Positions 40,151 through 49,874 of a stretch of 64,000 bases of DNA are shown piece after piece. The stretch's first letter is position 1; each line of letters begins with the position of its first letter. Source of the stretch: Cupriavidus pauculus (GTDB lineage: Bacteria > Pseudomonadota > Gammaproteobacteria > Burkholderiales > Burkholderiaceae); the NCBI RefSeq assembly GCF_003854935.1, contig NZ_CP033969.1, positions 434,001 to 498,000 on the forward strand, read 5' to 3'. The notes under the pieces are model-generated. The model saw only the letters and a program-made list of their open reading frames with translations. It was not told the origin of the DNA and searched no databases. The position numbers and the translations under genes were made by a program.

Positions 40151-41632
40151 ATGAAACCTTCGCTTCAGCTCCGACTCTCCCAGCATCTGGCCCTGACGCC
40201 GCAACTGCAGCAATCGATTCGGTTGCTGCAGCTTTCCACGCTCGAACTCCAGCAGGAGGTGGAACAGGCCCTCACGGAAAACCCGCTGCTCGAACGCGAG
40301 AACGACTGGATCGAAAGCCCGCTGCGGGTGGCCGCGGACGGGTCCGTCAACCTGCAGAGCGCCCCGGCGCCGGCCCCCGCCGAGCCCCAGGCCAACGGCG
40401 ACGACCGCACCGATCGCGCCGCTGGCAGCGAGGACGAGGGTTTTGGCGATTCGGGCAGCGAGGACTACGGCAACGACTGGAGCCTGGACGACTTCGCGCG
40501 CCGCCCGCAGGGCGACGAGGACGAGAAGACGCCGATGCAGTTGCGCGACGCCGATCCCACGCTGCGCGAATACCTGATGGAGCAATTGACGCCCCTCAAG
40601 ATCTCGGCGCGCGACAAGGGCCTGGCCATCTTCCTGATCGAATCGCTGGACGACGACGGCTACCTGAGTGCGTCACTCGAGGAAATCTGCAGCGAACTTC
40701 CTGAAGAACTCGAGTTCGAACACGATGAAGTGCACGCGATGCTGACACTGCTGCAGAGCTTCGACCCGCCTGGCGTGGGCGCCCGCAATGCCGCGGAATG
40801 CCTGAGCCTGCAACTGAAGCGGCTGCAGCATCCGCAGCGCGAGCTGGCCCTGACCATCGTCAACCAGCACCTGGAACTGCTGGCCGTGCGCGACTACACG
40901 CGGCTCAAGAAAGCGCTCCAGGTGGACGAAATAGCATTGAAGGCCGCGCACGAGCTGATCCGTTCGCTGGCGCCGTACCCGGGACATGCGTACAGTCGTC
41001 CCGAAGCGGATTTCGTGGTGCCGGACGTGTTCGTGCGCAAGAGCGGCAGCGGCTGGATCGCCCAGTTGAACCCCGACGTGATGCCGCGGCTGCGGATCAA
41101 CGACATGTACGCGCAGATCCTGCGCGGTGCGAAGGGCGAGGCCGGGGCGGCCGGGCTGCAGCAGAAGCTGCAGGAGGCGCGGTGGCTCATCAAGAACATC
41201 CAGCAGCGATTCGACACGATCCTGCGGGTGGCGCAGGCAATTGTGGAGCGTCAGAAGAACTTTTTTTCGCACGGCGAAATAGCGATGCGACCCTTGGTTT
41301 TGCGGGAAATAGCCGATACACTCGGTTTACATGAGTCGACCATTTCCCGGGTGACGACGAACAAATACATGGCCACGCCGATGGGTACTTTCGAGTTGAA
41401 GTACTTCTTTGGCAGCCACGTCTCCACCGAGACGGGCGGCGCGGCCTCATCCACGGCGATCCGCGCGCTGATCAAGCAACTGATAGGAGCCGAAGACCCC
41501 AGGAATCCTCTTTCCGACAGCCGCATCGCCGAATTGCTGGGCGAACAGGGCTTTGTGGTCGCACGCCGCACGGTGGCCAAATACCGCGAAGCGCTGAAGA
41601 TCCCCGCAGTGAATCTCCGCAAGTCTTTGTAG
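40151..41632 (+). CDS. rpoN: RNA polymerase sigma-54 factor
   Basis: 493 residues. Region I ([20 protein letters not shown]) binds bEBPs; an acidic linker follows (about 55-125); the core-binding and HTH domains end with the RpoN box [13 protein letters not shown]. It directs transcription of nitrogen and other -24/-12 genes. The lptB-rpoN-hpf-ptsN order is conserved in proteobacteria. Confidence 0.97.
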   Translation: MKPSLQLRLSQHLALTPQLQQSIRLLQLSTLELQQEVEQALTENPLLERENDWIESPLRVAADGSVNLQSAPAPAPAEPQANGDDRTDRAAGSEDEGFGDSGSEDYGNDWSLDDFARRPQGDEDEKTPMQLRDADPTLREYLMEQLTPLKISARDKGLAIFLIESLDDDGYLSASLEEICSELPEELEFEHDEVHAMLTLLQSFDPPGVGARNAAECLSLQLKRLQHPQRELALTIVNQHLELLAVRDYTRLKKALQVDEIALKAAHELIRSLAPYPGHAYSRPEADFVVPDVFVRKSGSGWIAQLNPDVMPRLRINDMYAQILRGAKGEAGAAGLQQKLQEARWLIKNIQQRFDTILRVAQAIVERQKNFFSHGEIAMRPLVLREIADTLGLHESTISRVTTNKYMATPMGTFELKYFFGSHVSTETGGAASSTAIRALIKQLIGAEDPRNPLSDSRIAELLGEQGFVVARRTVAKYREALKIPAVNLRKSL

Positions 41633-41682
41633 CCGAGCCGCAACCGCCTGCCTGGTGCGGCTCTTTCAGAAGGAGAAGCGCT

Positions 41683-42036
41683 ATGAACTTCAAGATCAGT
41701 GGACACCACCTCGACATCACGCCGCCGCTGCGTGAGTATGTGGAAACGAAACTGGAGCGAATTGTCAGGCATTTCGATCAGGTCATTGGCGTGAGCGTGC
41801 TGCTATCGGTCGACAACCACAAGGAAAAGGACAGGCGTCAGTACGCGGAAATCAATCTGCATCTCAAGGGCAAGGACATCTTCGTCGAAGCGCACCATGA
41901 AGACCTGTACGCCGCGATCGACTGTCTGGTCGACAAGCTCGACCGTCAGGTGATCCGCTACAAGGACCGGGTGCAGGGACATGACCGCGAGGCGGTCAAG
42001 TACCAGATGGCCGCCGCCCAGCTGCAGCAACAATAG
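41683..42036 (+). CDS. hpf: Ribosome hibernation promoting factor (short form)
   Basis: 117 residues ([20 protein letters not shown]). It is a single S30AE/HPF domain without the C-terminal dimerisation domain of long HPF. It binds the decoding centre of idle ribosomes. It lies 50 bp downstream of rpoN with SD AAGGAGAAG. Confidence 0.93.
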   Translation: MNFKISGHHLDITPPLREYVETKLERIVRHFDQVIGVSVLLSVDNHKEKDRRQYAEINLHLKGKDIFVEAHHEDLYAAIDCLVDKLDRQVIRYKDRVQGHDREAVKYQMAAAQLQQQ

Positions 42037-42103
42037 GCTGGCAAACCCGACTGCCCCTTGAGGCGGACGCGAGCGTCCCCGAGAGGACTGATAGGAAGAG
42101 AGC

Positions 42104-42130
42104 AAAGCCGCGCATCTGCGCGGCTTTTTT
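42104..42130 (+). terminator. Rho-independent terminator after hpf
   Basis: AAAGCCGCGC-ATCT-GCGCGGCTTT followed by TTT, a 10-bp stem. Confidence 0.92.
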
Positions 42131-42511
42131 GATGTCCCGGCCGCGCGCGCCGCGTTACCTTGGCGCCACGTCTGGCGCGCCCCGGCAGCCGGGGTGTTCG
42201 CATCCGGCGCCGCTCGGTGTATGCTGCGCCATACAAGAACGACAGGCAGAACGGTCCCCGTGTACCGCACCGCATGCCGCATGGCGATCAGCCGGCGGCG
42301 CGGCGGGCAGCCGGGTGGGCTAACCGGCCGGTTCGTCGACGGCAACGACCGCGACGCCGGCGCTGCAGTGCACAAGCGCGCTGTGGCCCTGCTCTATAAT
42401 GGCCGGACGCTCCAATGCGGGCGTCCATAGCACTCGAATCCTGAATTGCCCCATTCCGGCGGGACGGCGACGACACGCCGCTTCGCCACCCTGACTTCTC
42501 GTGCATCGCCC
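42131..42511 (+). promoter_or_regulatory. Non-coding region with ptsN promoter
   Basis: 380 bp without a gene. TATAAT at 42395-42400 is a consensus -10, with a poor -35, giving about a 105-nt leader for ptsN-hprK. TGTATG-CTGCGC-CATACA at 42218-42235 is a perfect 6-bp palindrome of unknown use. Confidence 0.5.
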
Positions 42512-42967
42512 ATGAATCGTTTGGCCAAATTGCTGCCACCCGGCAACATCCATCTCGACGTCACCGTCACCAGCAAGAAGCGGGTCTTCGAGCAAGCCGG
42601 GCTCCTGTTCGAGAACAACCATGGCGTTGCCCGGGCCACCGTGACGGACAACCTTTTCGCGCGCGAGTCGCTGGGCTCCACCGGCCTGGGCGCCGGCGTG
42701 GCCATTCCGCACGGCCGCATCAAGGGGCTCAAGCAGCCGCTGGCCGGCTTCATGCGCCTGGCCGAGCCGATTCCGTTCGAATCGCCCGACGGCAAGCCCG
42801 TGTCGCTGCTGATCTTCCTGCTGGTGCCCGAACAGGCCACCCAGCAGCATCTGGAAATCCTTTCGGAAATCGCGCAGTTGCTCTCGGACCGCGAAATGCG
42901 CGAGGGCCTGGCCACGCTGCCCACGCCCGAGGCGGTGCACCAGTTGCTGACCGAATGGCATCCGTGA
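42512..42967 (+). CDS. ptsN: PTS IIA-Ntr nitrogen regulatory protein
   Basis: 151 residues from the ATG at 42512 ([19 protein letters not shown]). The phosphorylated His67 is in [13 protein letters not shown]. PtsN takes phosphate from Npr and regulates K+ transport and stress functions. The neighbours rpoN, hpf and hprK are those usual in betaproteobacteria. Confidence 0.95.
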   Translation: MNRLAKLLPPGNIHLDVTVTSKKRVFEQAGLLFENNHGVARATVTDNLFARESLGSTGLGAGVAIPHGRIKGLKQPLAGFMRLAEPIPFESPDGKPVSLLIFLLVPEQATQQHLEILSEIAQLLSDREMREGLATLPTPEAVHQLLTEWHP

Positions 42968-43034
42968 CGACCCGCAGGCCGGCCCGGCGCGCCGCCTGAA
43001 GCCACACCCGCCCCCAAGTAGAAAGTCATCCCGC

Positions 43035-44006
43035 ATGGAACTCACCGGCGTCACCTCGCAGTCGATCTTCGACGACAACGCAGCCGACATCAAACTGTCG
43101 TGGGTCGCCGGTCTCGAAGGGGCCGACCGTGCCTTCGACGTCGAATTCGCCCGCGAAGCCACCTCGGCCGCCGACCTGGTCGGCCACCTGAACCTGATCC
43201 ACCCGAACCGCATCCAGGTGCTGGGCAAGCCGGAGATCCAGTATTACCAGCGCCTGGACGACGAGCCGCGCAAGCGCCAGATGGGCGAGCTGATCCTGCT
43301 GGAGCCGCCGTTCCTGGTCGTGGCCGACGGCATGGAGCCCCCGCCTGACCTGGAACTGCGCTGCACGCGCTCGTCCACGCCGCTGTTCACCACGCCGGTG
43401 TCCTCGGCGGCCGTGATCGACCACCTGCGCCTCTACCTGTCCCGCATCTCCGCGCCGCGCGTGACCATGCACGGCGTGTTCCTGGACATCCTGGGCATGG
43501 GCGTGCTGATCATGGGCGAATCGGGCCTGGGCAAGAGCGAACTGGGCCTGGAGCTGATCTCGCGCGGCCACGGCCTGGTGGCCGACGACGCCGTGGACTT
43601 CGTGCGCCTGGGCCCCGATTTCATCGAAGGCCGCTGCCCGCCGCTGCTGCAGAACCTGCTGGAAGTGCGCGGCCTGGGCCTGCTCGACATCAAGACGATC
43701 TTCGGCGAGACGGCCGTGCGCCGGAAGATGAAGCTCAAGCTCGTGGTGCAACTGGTGCGCCGCAACGACGGCGAGTTCGAACGCCTGCCGCTCGATTCCC
43801 AGTACCTTGACGTGCTGGGGCTGCCGATCCACATGGTCAAGATCCAGGTGGCGGCCGGCCGCAACCTGGCCGTGCTGGTCGAAGCGGCCGTGCGCAACAC
43901 GATCCTGCGCCTGCGCGGCATCGACACGCTGCGCGACTTCATGGACCGCCAGCGCGCCGCCATGCAGGCCGACGTGGTTTCCCGCAGCCAGGGCCGGCTG
44001 CTCTGA
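43035..44006 (+). CDS. hprK: HPr kinase/phosphorylase
   Basis: 323 residues. An N-terminal domain (1-130) is followed by the kinase domain with Walker A GESGLGKS at 161-168, His146 (TMHGVFLD) and the family motif [15 protein letters not shown]. It phosphorylates and dephosphorylates a serine of HPr/Npr. In proteobacteria without sugar PTS it is thought to tune PTS-Ntr. Confidence 0.96.
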   Translation: MELTGVTSQSIFDDNAADIKLSWVAGLEGADRAFDVEFAREATSAADLVGHLNLIHPNRIQVLGKPEIQYYQRLDDEPRKRQMGELILLEPPFLVVADGMEPPPDLELRCTRSSTPLFTTPVSSAAVIDHLRLYLSRISAPRVTMHGVFLDILGMGVLIMGESGLGKSELGLELISRGHGLVADDAVDFVRLGPDFIEGRCPPLLQNLLEVRGLGLLDIKTIFGETAVRRKMKLKLVVQLVRRNDGEFERLPLDSQYLDVLGLPIHMVKIQVAAGRNLAVLVEAAVRNTILRLRGIDTLRDFMDRQRAAMQADVVSRSQGRLL

Positions 44007-44028
44007 CCGACCCAACTCGCCCGCCCGG

Positions 44029-44056
44029 ACGCCCGCTGCCCAGCGGGCGTTTTCAT
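44029..44056 (+). terminator. Terminator after hprK
   Basis: ACGCCCGCTG-CC-CAGCGGGCGT followed by TTTTC. Confidence 0.88.
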
Positions 44057-44194
44057 TTGCTTACAAGCCCCGCGCGGCCGGCGTCAACGCGCTGTGGACG
44101 GTCATCGTTTTGTGCTGTAATGGGCATCGAGCCCATTTCCGCCAGCCAGACCCCCGGCGCGCGGCCACGATGTGTTTCCACAGAGGAGAGAAGC

Positions 44195-44530
44195 ATGAAG
44201 AAGCTGATCGCGATGTGTGTGCTGGTGACCCCGCTGTTCGCCACGGGCGCGTTTGCCCAGAGCGCGTCGGCGCCGGCGGCCGAGAAGTCCGGCAAGACGG
44301 CCCAGCAGGAAAAGATGGCCGCCTGCGCCAAGGCCAACAAGGGCAAGAAAGGCGACGAGTACAAGAAGGCCCAGAGCGAATGCCTGTCCGGCAACGGCCC
44401 GGCCGCCGCGGCCGAGCCCAAGACGCAGCAGGACAAGATGTCGGCCTGCAGCAAGCAGAACAAGGGCAAGAAGGGCGACGAGTACAAGAAGGCGATGAGC
44501 GACTGCCTGTCGGCCAAGCCGGCGGCCTGA
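44195..44530 (+). CDS. PsiF repeat protein, secreted
   Basis: 111 residues from the ATG at 44195, which has GAGGAGAG upstream. A signal peptide (MKKLIAMCVLVTPLFATGAFAQ) precedes two PsiF repeats: KMAACAKANKGKKGDEYKKA and KMSACSKQNKGKKGDEYKKA, each followed by a final Cys (QSECL, SDCL). PsiF is phosphate-starvation induced in E. coli; function unknown. TGTAAT at 44116-44121 is a possible -10. Confidence 0.87.
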   Translation: MKKLIAMCVLVTPLFATGAFAQSASAPAAEKSGKTAQQEKMAACAKANKGKKGDEYKKAQSECLSGNGPAAAAEPKTQQDKMSACSKQNKGKKGDEYKKAMSDCLSAKPAA

Positions 44531-44638
44531 GCCCCGTTCCGCCGCCCCGCATCCGGCGGTTTTCCCGCGAGCATGGCGAATCTCCCGTGATTCGCCATGT
44601 TCGCGTCAGCCGGCTGTCATGACGCAGCCACCATGCGG

Positions 44639-44647
44639 TGCTATCCT
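44639..44647 (+). promoter_or_regulatory. Possible extended -10 of rapZ
   Basis: TGC-TATCCT, about ten bases before the rapZ ATG; it implies a nearly leaderless mRNA. Confidence 0.3.
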
Positions 44648-44656
44648 TGCGTCGCT

Positions 44657-45547
44657 ATGCGGATCATTCTCATTACCGGAATTTCCGGCTCCGGCAAGTC
44701 TGTCGCCCTGAACGTCCTGGAAGATGCAGGCTACTACTGCGTCGACAACCTGCCCGCCCAGTTCATCCCCGATCTCACCGCCTACCTGGCCGACCAGGGC
44801 TACACGCACCTGGGCGTGGCCACCGACATTCGCAGCCGCGAGTCGCTGGCGCGGTTGCCGGACACGGTGCGCGAGCTGTCGGCGCATCACCAGGTCCAGG
44901 TGCTGTTCCTGACGGCGAATACCGACGCGCTGGTGCAGCGCTATTCGGAAACGCGCCGCCGCCACCCGCTGTCGACGCGGCTGGAATCGGGCAGCGGCGC
45001 CGAGGCGGAGGCCGCGGCCAGCACGTCGCTGATCGAGGCCATCGAGATGGAGCGCGAGCTGCTGAGCCCGCTGGCCGAATCGGCACACCGCATCGACACC
45101 AGCAACGTGCGCACCAACACGCTGCGTAGCTGGGTCAAGGAACTGATCCGCGTGGACAGCACCAGCGGCCAGTCGCTGACGCTGCTGTTCGAATCGTTCG
45201 GCTTCAAGCACGGCGTGCCCAGCGATGCCGACCTGGTGTTCGACGTCCGCTCGCTGCCCAACCCCTACTACGACCTGGCGCTGCGCCCGCTCACCGGCCG
45301 CGACGCCCCGGTGGTCGACTTCCTGCAGAGCCAGCCGATGGTGCTGGCGATGGCGGAAGATATCCGCGCCTACGTGGAGAAGTGGCTCCCGAGTTTCATT
45401 GCCGACAACCGCAGCTACCTGACCGTGGCCATCGGCTGCACCGGCGGCCAGCACCGCTCGGTCTTCATCGCCGAACGGCTCGCCAACTATTTCCGGGCCC
45501 ATGGTAATGTGCTGGTCAGACACCGCGAGTTGGCCCCGGCCGGCTGA
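44657..45547 (+). CDS. rapZ: RNase adapter protein RapZ
   Basis: 296 residues from the ATG at 44657. Walker A is GISGSGKS at residues 8-15, then [15 protein letters not shown] and the C-terminal [18 protein letters not shown]. In E. coli RapZ targets GlmZ sRNA to RNase E and senses glucosamine 6-phosphate. It is a P-loop ATPase/GTPase. The longer frame from 44597 has no SD. Confidence 0.95.
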   Translation: MRIILITGISGSGKSVALNVLEDAGYYCVDNLPAQFIPDLTAYLADQGYTHLGVATDIRSRESLARLPDTVRELSAHHQVQVLFLTANTDALVQRYSETRRRHPLSTRLESGSGAEAEAAASTSLIEAIEMERELLSPLAESAHRIDTSNVRTNTLRSWVKELIRVDSTSGQSLTLLFESFGFKHGVPSDADLVFDVRSLPNPYYDLALRPLTGRDAPVVDFLQSQPMVLAMAEDIRAYVEKWLPSFIADNRSYLTVAIGCTGGQHRSVFIAERLANYFRAHGNVLVRHRELAPAG

Positions 45548-45603
45548 CATGCGGGCTTGAAGGGCGGCCGTCACGGCCCGCCCGCCACTGGAGCGGCCAA
45601 CGC

Positions 45604-46257
45604 ATGTCGACTCTTCCCTCCGGCACCGCACCCACCGGCACCGTCCTTGACGCGCTGCCGCTGTTCCCGCTGAACACGGTCCTGTTTCCCGACGGCCGCC
45701 TGCCCCTGCGCATCTTCGAACAACGCTATGTCGACATGGTGCGCCAGTGCATGCGCGAGGACGCGCCGTTCGGCGTCTGCCTGCTGGCCAGCGGCGACGA
45801 GGTGGCGCGGCCCGGCGTGGATGCCGTGCCCGAGGAAATCGGCTGTCTGGCGCAGATCGTCGACTGCAACATGGAGCAGCTTGGCGTGCTGCTGATCGAA
45901 ACGCGCGGGCGGCAGCGCTTTCGCGTGCTGTCCCATGCCACGCGCGACGACGGCCTGATCGTCGCCCAGGCCGAAGTCCTGCCCGACGACATCATCGACT
46001 GCAAGCTGGAGCTGCTGAGCGAGTGCCTGGACGCGCTGCGCCGCATCGTCGCCTCGCTGCACAGCGAGCAGCCCGACAAGTCCAAGCTGCCCTTTGCCGA
46101 GCCCTATCTCTGGGACGACCCGAGCTGGGTGGCCAATCGCCTGTGCGAACTGCTGCCCGTGCCGCTCAAGGCCAAGCAGATGCTGATGGCGCTGCCCGAC
46201 GCCGGCATGCGCATCGAGATCGTGCACCGCTACATGCGGCAGCACCACATCGTCTGA
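45604..46257 (+). CDS. LON peptidase substrate-binding domain protein
   Basis: 217 residues covering a lone Lon N-terminal (LAN) domain: LPLFPLNTVLFPDGRLPLRI at the start, then FEQRYVDMVRQCM. There is no ATPase or protease part, so it is not Lon itself. Role unknown; these proteins may recognise substrates or partners. Confidence 0.9.
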   Translation: MSTLPSGTAPTGTVLDALPLFPLNTVLFPDGRLPLRIFEQRYVDMVRQCMREDAPFGVCLLASGDEVARPGVDAVPEEIGCLAQIVDCNMEQLGVLLIETRGRQRFRVLSHATRDDGLIVAQAEVLPDDIIDCKLELLSECLDALRRIVASLHSEQPDKSKLPFAEPYLWDDPSWVANRLCELLPVPLKAKQMLMALPDAGMRIEIVHRYMRQHHIV

Positions 46258-46281
46258 TCCGGGCGGCGCCGCCGCCTTCCG

Positions 46282-47433
46282 CTAGAACAGCCCGATGCGC
46301 GCCTGGTCTTCCAGCAGGCGCCGCACCGGCGCGGGCGTGCCCAGCGCATCCAGATCGTCCAGCGACAACCAGCGGCTGTCCGCATCGAGGCGCGGGGCTG
46401 CGGCCGTCAGGTCGACCCGGATCGCGCGGATCAGCAGCCGGAAATGCGTGAACACGTGCGTCAGCTCGCCGGCCAGGTACGCCCGGGCCGGCTCGCCAAA
46501 CGGCCGCACCGCTTCCAGCGCGGCGTCCTCGGCCGCCTCGGCGTCGAACGGCACGGCGTCCAGCGCGATCTCGGGCAAGCTCCAGAGCCCGCCCCAGATG
46601 CCGCTGCCGGGCCGCAGGCGGACCAGCACGTCGCGCCCATGGCGGACGATCAGCATCACCGTGCTGCGTTCCGGAATTGCCGCGCGCGGCTTGGGCGTCG
46701 GCAGCACGGCGGTCAGGTTGTCGCGGCGCGCCACGCAATCCGCCGACAGCGGGCAGTTGGCCGCATCGGCCAGGCACGCCGGCTTGCCGCGCGAGCAGAT
46801 CGTGGCGCCCAGGTCCATCAGGCCCTGGGTGTAGGCGACCATGTCCTTGGCCTGATCCGGCCCGGCCGGCGGCAGCGCCTGGCCGGCCAGCGTCCACATG
46901 CGGGTCTCGATGGCGCGCTCGCCCGGGTAGCCGTGGATGCCGAACACGCGCGCGAACACGCGCTTCACGTTGCCGTCGAGGATGGGAGACCGCACGCCGG
47001 CGCTGAACGCGGCGATGGCCGCCGCCGTCGACCGGCCGATGCCCGGCAGCGTCACGAGTACTTCCGGATCGGTCGGAAACACGCCGCCGTGGTCGTCCAT
47101 GACCGCCTTGGCGCAGCGATGCAGGTTGCGCGCCCGCGAGTAGTAGCCCAGCCCGGCCCACAGCGCCATGACCTGATCGGCCGGCGCCGCCGCCAGCGCG
47201 GCCACCGTGGGCAGCGCGGCAACGAACCGCTGGAAGTATTCGATCACGGCCGCCACCTGCGTTTGCTGCAGCATGATCTCCGACAGCCAGATGCGATACG
47301 GATCGCGCGTGTTCTGCCACGGCAGGTCGTGCCGCCCGTGCGTACGCTGCCACCGGACCACCCGCATGCCGAAATCGGGCGGTACGGCGACGGCTTCCGG
47401 GGTCACGGGAACGGCGGCTGGCTTGCGGGGCAT
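46282..47433 (-). CDS. mutY: A/G-specific adenine glycosylase
   Basis: 383 residues. The HhH-GPD domain includes LPWQNTRDPYRIWLSEIMLQ with catalytic Glu, and VLVTLPGIGRSTAAAIAAFS. The [4Fe-4S] cysteines are CSRGKPAC-LADAAN-CPLSADC, spaced C-X6-C-X6-C-X5-C where the family norm is C-X6-C-X2-C-X5-C, a 4-residue insertion. A C-terminal NUDIX-like 8-oxoG recognition domain follows. It removes A opposite 8-oxoG. Two repair genes, mutY and mutM, lie on either side of a dynamin gene. Confidence 0.95.
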   Translation of the reverse strand: MPRKPAAVPVTPEAVAVPPDFGMRVVRWQRTHGRHDLPWQNTRDPYRIWLSEIMLQQTQVAAVIEYFQRFVAALPTVAALAAAPADQVMALWAGLGYYSRARNLHRCAKAVMDDHGGVFPTDPEVLVTLPGIGRSTAAAIAAFSAGVRSPILDGNVKRVFARVFGIHGYPGERAIETRMWTLAGQALPPAGPDQAKDMVAYTQGLMDLGATICSRGKPACLADAANCPLSADCVARRDNLTAVLPTPKPRAAIPERSTVMLIVRHGRDVLVRLRPGSGIWGGLWSLPEIALDAVPFDAEAAEDAALEAVRPFGEPARAYLAGELTHVFTHFRLLIRAIRVDLTAAAPRLDADSRWLSLDDLDALGTPAPVRRLLEDQARIGLF

Positions 47434-47450
47434 TGCGGAGTCGGGAAATG

Positions 47451-47475
47451 AAAAACGCCGCGCGGGAGGCGGCGT
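47451..47475 (-). terminator. Terminator of the dynamin-like gene
   Basis: Minus strand ACGCCGC-CTCCCGC-GCGGCGT followed by TTTTC. Confidence 0.8.
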
Positions 47476-47527
47476 GACATGATACAGCGTGCGATGGCGG
47501 CGGCCGCCGGCTGCGCGATGGTGGCGC

Positions 47528-47551
47528 CCCTCTCCCGCAGGCGGAAGAGGG
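47528..47551. repeat. REP-like palindrome
   Basis: CCCTCTCCCGCAGGCGGAAGAGGG, one mismatched pair; related to the repeat arms at 30991-31109. Confidence 0.6.
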
Positions 47552-47570
47552 AAAATAACCCACCCCGCGC

Positions 47571-49514
47571 TCAGGCCGCCCTGACCGCCTCTTCCACCGG
47601 CGCTTCCACCAGCTTGCGCGTGAACTGCTCGATCTTTGTGCTGCGCTCGTCCAGGCCGTTGAGCACTTCCTCCAGTTCGGCGATGCGGCTTTCCAGCGTG
47701 TCGGTGGCTTCGTGGATCCGTTCGATCGAATCCACGCGGCGGCGCAGCTGCTTCTGGTGCTCGCGCACCTGGGCTTCCAGCGGCGTCATCACGGACTTGA
47801 GCCAGATCTCGATGTCGCGGTTCAGGTCGCGGAAGTTCTCCAGCACGCGGCTGGCCATCGTCGCAAACGCGTTCTGGACCAGTTGCGGGCGCGACCGCGT
47901 CAGCATGTTGACCGTGCCGAAATGGGCGTTGACCAGCGCCAGCGTCTCCTGCAGCTCGGCCGTGTAGCGCGACGTCACGAACTGCATCGGCGACGGCAGC
48001 GTGAAGCCGTGCTCGGCGTTGAAGCGGCGGTACATGCTTTCCACAAGCTGGTGCAGCTCGGCGATCTTGCGGTCGGCGTCCTGGATCAGCCCGGTCAACT
48101 GGGCGAACAGCCCTTCCATGTCCTCGCGCAGGCCGCGCGAGAAGAAGCGCTCCTTCATCTGCTCGCGGCGGTCGCGCATGGTGCGCCGCACGTCGCGCAG
48201 CTGCAGGCTCTTGATGATGTCGGCGCTATGCCGGCCGAACACCAGCCGCAGCGCCTGGAACTTGGCGATGCTCTGCTCGAACTCTTCCTTCTCGCTCTGC
48301 ACGCGCATCAGCATGTGCTTGACCATCGCGTGGTTCTTGCCGCGCAGGCCGCGCAGCTCGAAAAGCTGCTCCACGATGTCGCGCCGGCGGCTCTGCAGCA
48401 GTTGCTGGGCGCCGCGCGACATGTCCTGCACCAGCCGCTGCACCTGGTCCGACACGATCTCGCGCCGCTGCGGGATCAGCTGGTCCGACAGCACGTGCTC
48501 GAACTGCATCAGGTTGCTGCGTACCAGCATCGGCTGGTCGTGCGTGACCTTGGCCACCAGGCCCTTCTGCGCCGACACCGGATACACGCGGCGCTCCTCG
48601 ATACCCAGCGTCTGGGCGGTCGAGCGCACCTGGCGCGCAATCTCGTCGGCAATCTCCGGCGACGACTTGAGCGGGTCCCACAGCCCGTCGATCTTGTTGA
48701 GCACGGCCAGGCAGCCGCGGCGGTGCCCGGCGCCCACGTGACTGCGCCAGAGCGCGAGGTCGCTCTTGGTCACGCCGGCGTCGGCGGCCAGCACGAAGAC
48801 CACCACGTGCGCGTCCGGGATCAGCCGCAGCGTCAGTTCCGGTTCGGTACCAATCGCGTTCAGGCCCGGCGTGTCCAGGATCACCAGCCCCTGGCGCAGC
48901 AGCGGATGGGGGAAGTTGATCACCGCATGGCGCCAGCGCGAGATCTCGACCATGCCGTCGGCATCGACCGAGTAGGCGGCGTCGGGGTCGTTCTCGTTGT
49001 ACAGGCCCAGCGACTCGGCCATCGACGGCGTCACGCGCGTGGTCTCCACCACGTGCTGGAACGCGGCCAGCATGCCCTCGGGCGACGACGGGTCCAGCGG
49101 CACCGTGGTCCAGTGCGATCCGGACGCGCCGGGCTCCATGAAATCGGCGGTCGATGCGTCCTGCAGCCGCGTCTCGATCGGCAGCAGGCGGATGCACGGC
49201 GGCTCGTGTTCGTCGTAGCGCAGCTCGGTCGGGCACATCGTGGTGCGGCCCGCGGACGACGGCAGGATGCGGCGGCCGTAGTCGGCAAAGAAGATCGCGT
49301 TGATCAGCTCGCTCTTGCCGCGCGAGAACTCGGCGATGAATGCCACCTTGAGCCGGTCGCTCTTGAGCACGCTCTGGATGCGTTGCGCGCGATCGTCGGC
49401 GGTGGCGTCATGGAGGTCGCACTGTTGCAGCCAGGACTGGAATTCCGCAAGGGACTGAAGGACCCCGGTTCTCCAGGCGCCATATTGTTCGAATTGATGG
49501 GCGAGGCTCGTCAT
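47571..49514 (-). CDS. Bacterial dynamin-like GTPase
   Basis: 647 residues. G1 is AEFSRGKSEL at 61-70 (first Gly replaced by Ala, as in many dynamins), G2 Thr in AGRTTMCPTEL, G3 LDTPGLN, G4 LNKIDGLWD. The helical stalk shows coiled coils (e.g. EAQVREHQKQLRRRVDSIE, ESRIAELEEVLNGLDE). There is no evident membrane helix; it may tubulate membranes or remodel them under stress. A paired partner, as in DynA/B, is not present. It is transcribed away from mutM. Confidence 0.88.
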   Translation of the reverse strand: MTSLAHQFEQYGAWRTGVLQSLAEFQSWLQQCDLHDATADDRAQRIQSVLKSDRLKVAFIAEFSRGKSELINAIFFADYGRRILPSSAGRTTMCPTELRYDEHEPPCIRLLPIETRLQDASTADFMEPGASGSHWTTVPLDPSSPEGMLAAFQHVVETTRVTPSMAESLGLYNENDPDAAYSVDADGMVEISRWRHAVINFPHPLLRQGLVILDTPGLNAIGTEPELTLRLIPDAHVVVFVLAADAGVTKSDLALWRSHVGAGHRRGCLAVLNKIDGLWDPLKSSPEIADEIARQVRSTAQTLGIEERRVYPVSAQKGLVAKVTHDQPMLVRSNLMQFEHVLSDQLIPQRREIVSDQVQRLVQDMSRGAQQLLQSRRRDIVEQLFELRGLRGKNHAMVKHMLMRVQSEKEEFEQSIAKFQALRLVFGRHSADIIKSLQLRDVRRTMRDRREQMKERFFSRGLREDMEGLFAQLTGLIQDADRKIAELHQLVESMYRRFNAEHGFTLPSPMQFVTSRYTAELQETLALVNAHFGTVNMLTRSRPQLVQNAFATMASRVLENFRDLNRDIEIWLKSVMTPLEAQVREHQKQLRRRVDSIERIHEATDTLESRIAELEEVLNGLDERSTKIEQFTRKLVEAPVEEAVRAA

Positions 49515-49874
49515 GGCGGTTCGCTGTTTCGGCTCTTTATGGTTTTGGGCGCATGCCGCGCCTGTGCCGGGTGGTTCCGTTGACCCGCGGACCCGGTGTC
49601 AGGCGCCCTGCCGGCCTGCCCTGTCGAAGTGGCAAAACCGGCAGTTTTTGTAACTTTTTATGTCTGCGCACACGATACAGGTTTCTGGCCGGATTTTGTG
49701 GAATTCGCGTCCCTTGGCAGGCAACTGTGTCGGGAGTGTTGCGCCGAGCCATCGGCGCAATATGGCAACGCCGTGTCGCCATCGGATTGCCATGTTCTGG
49801 CGCCTTGCGAATCGGCCGATGTGTCGTGCGATTCACCCGCCGCTCAGCGCCTTGGGCGGCGCCTCAGCGTTCGC
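49515..49874. other. 360-bp intergenic region, no gene
   Basis: Between the dynamin gene's start and mutM's end. GC is lower than average around 49640-49760, with T runs (AAAAC-CGGCA-GTTTTT near 49634) that could end mutM transcription weakly. Short frames in both directions have no SD or motifs. Confidence 0.4.

Noticed and set aside
42160-42430. Short plus-strand frames upstream of ptsN
   Set aside because: No SD, Arg-rich shadow composition, and they overlap the ptsN promoter.
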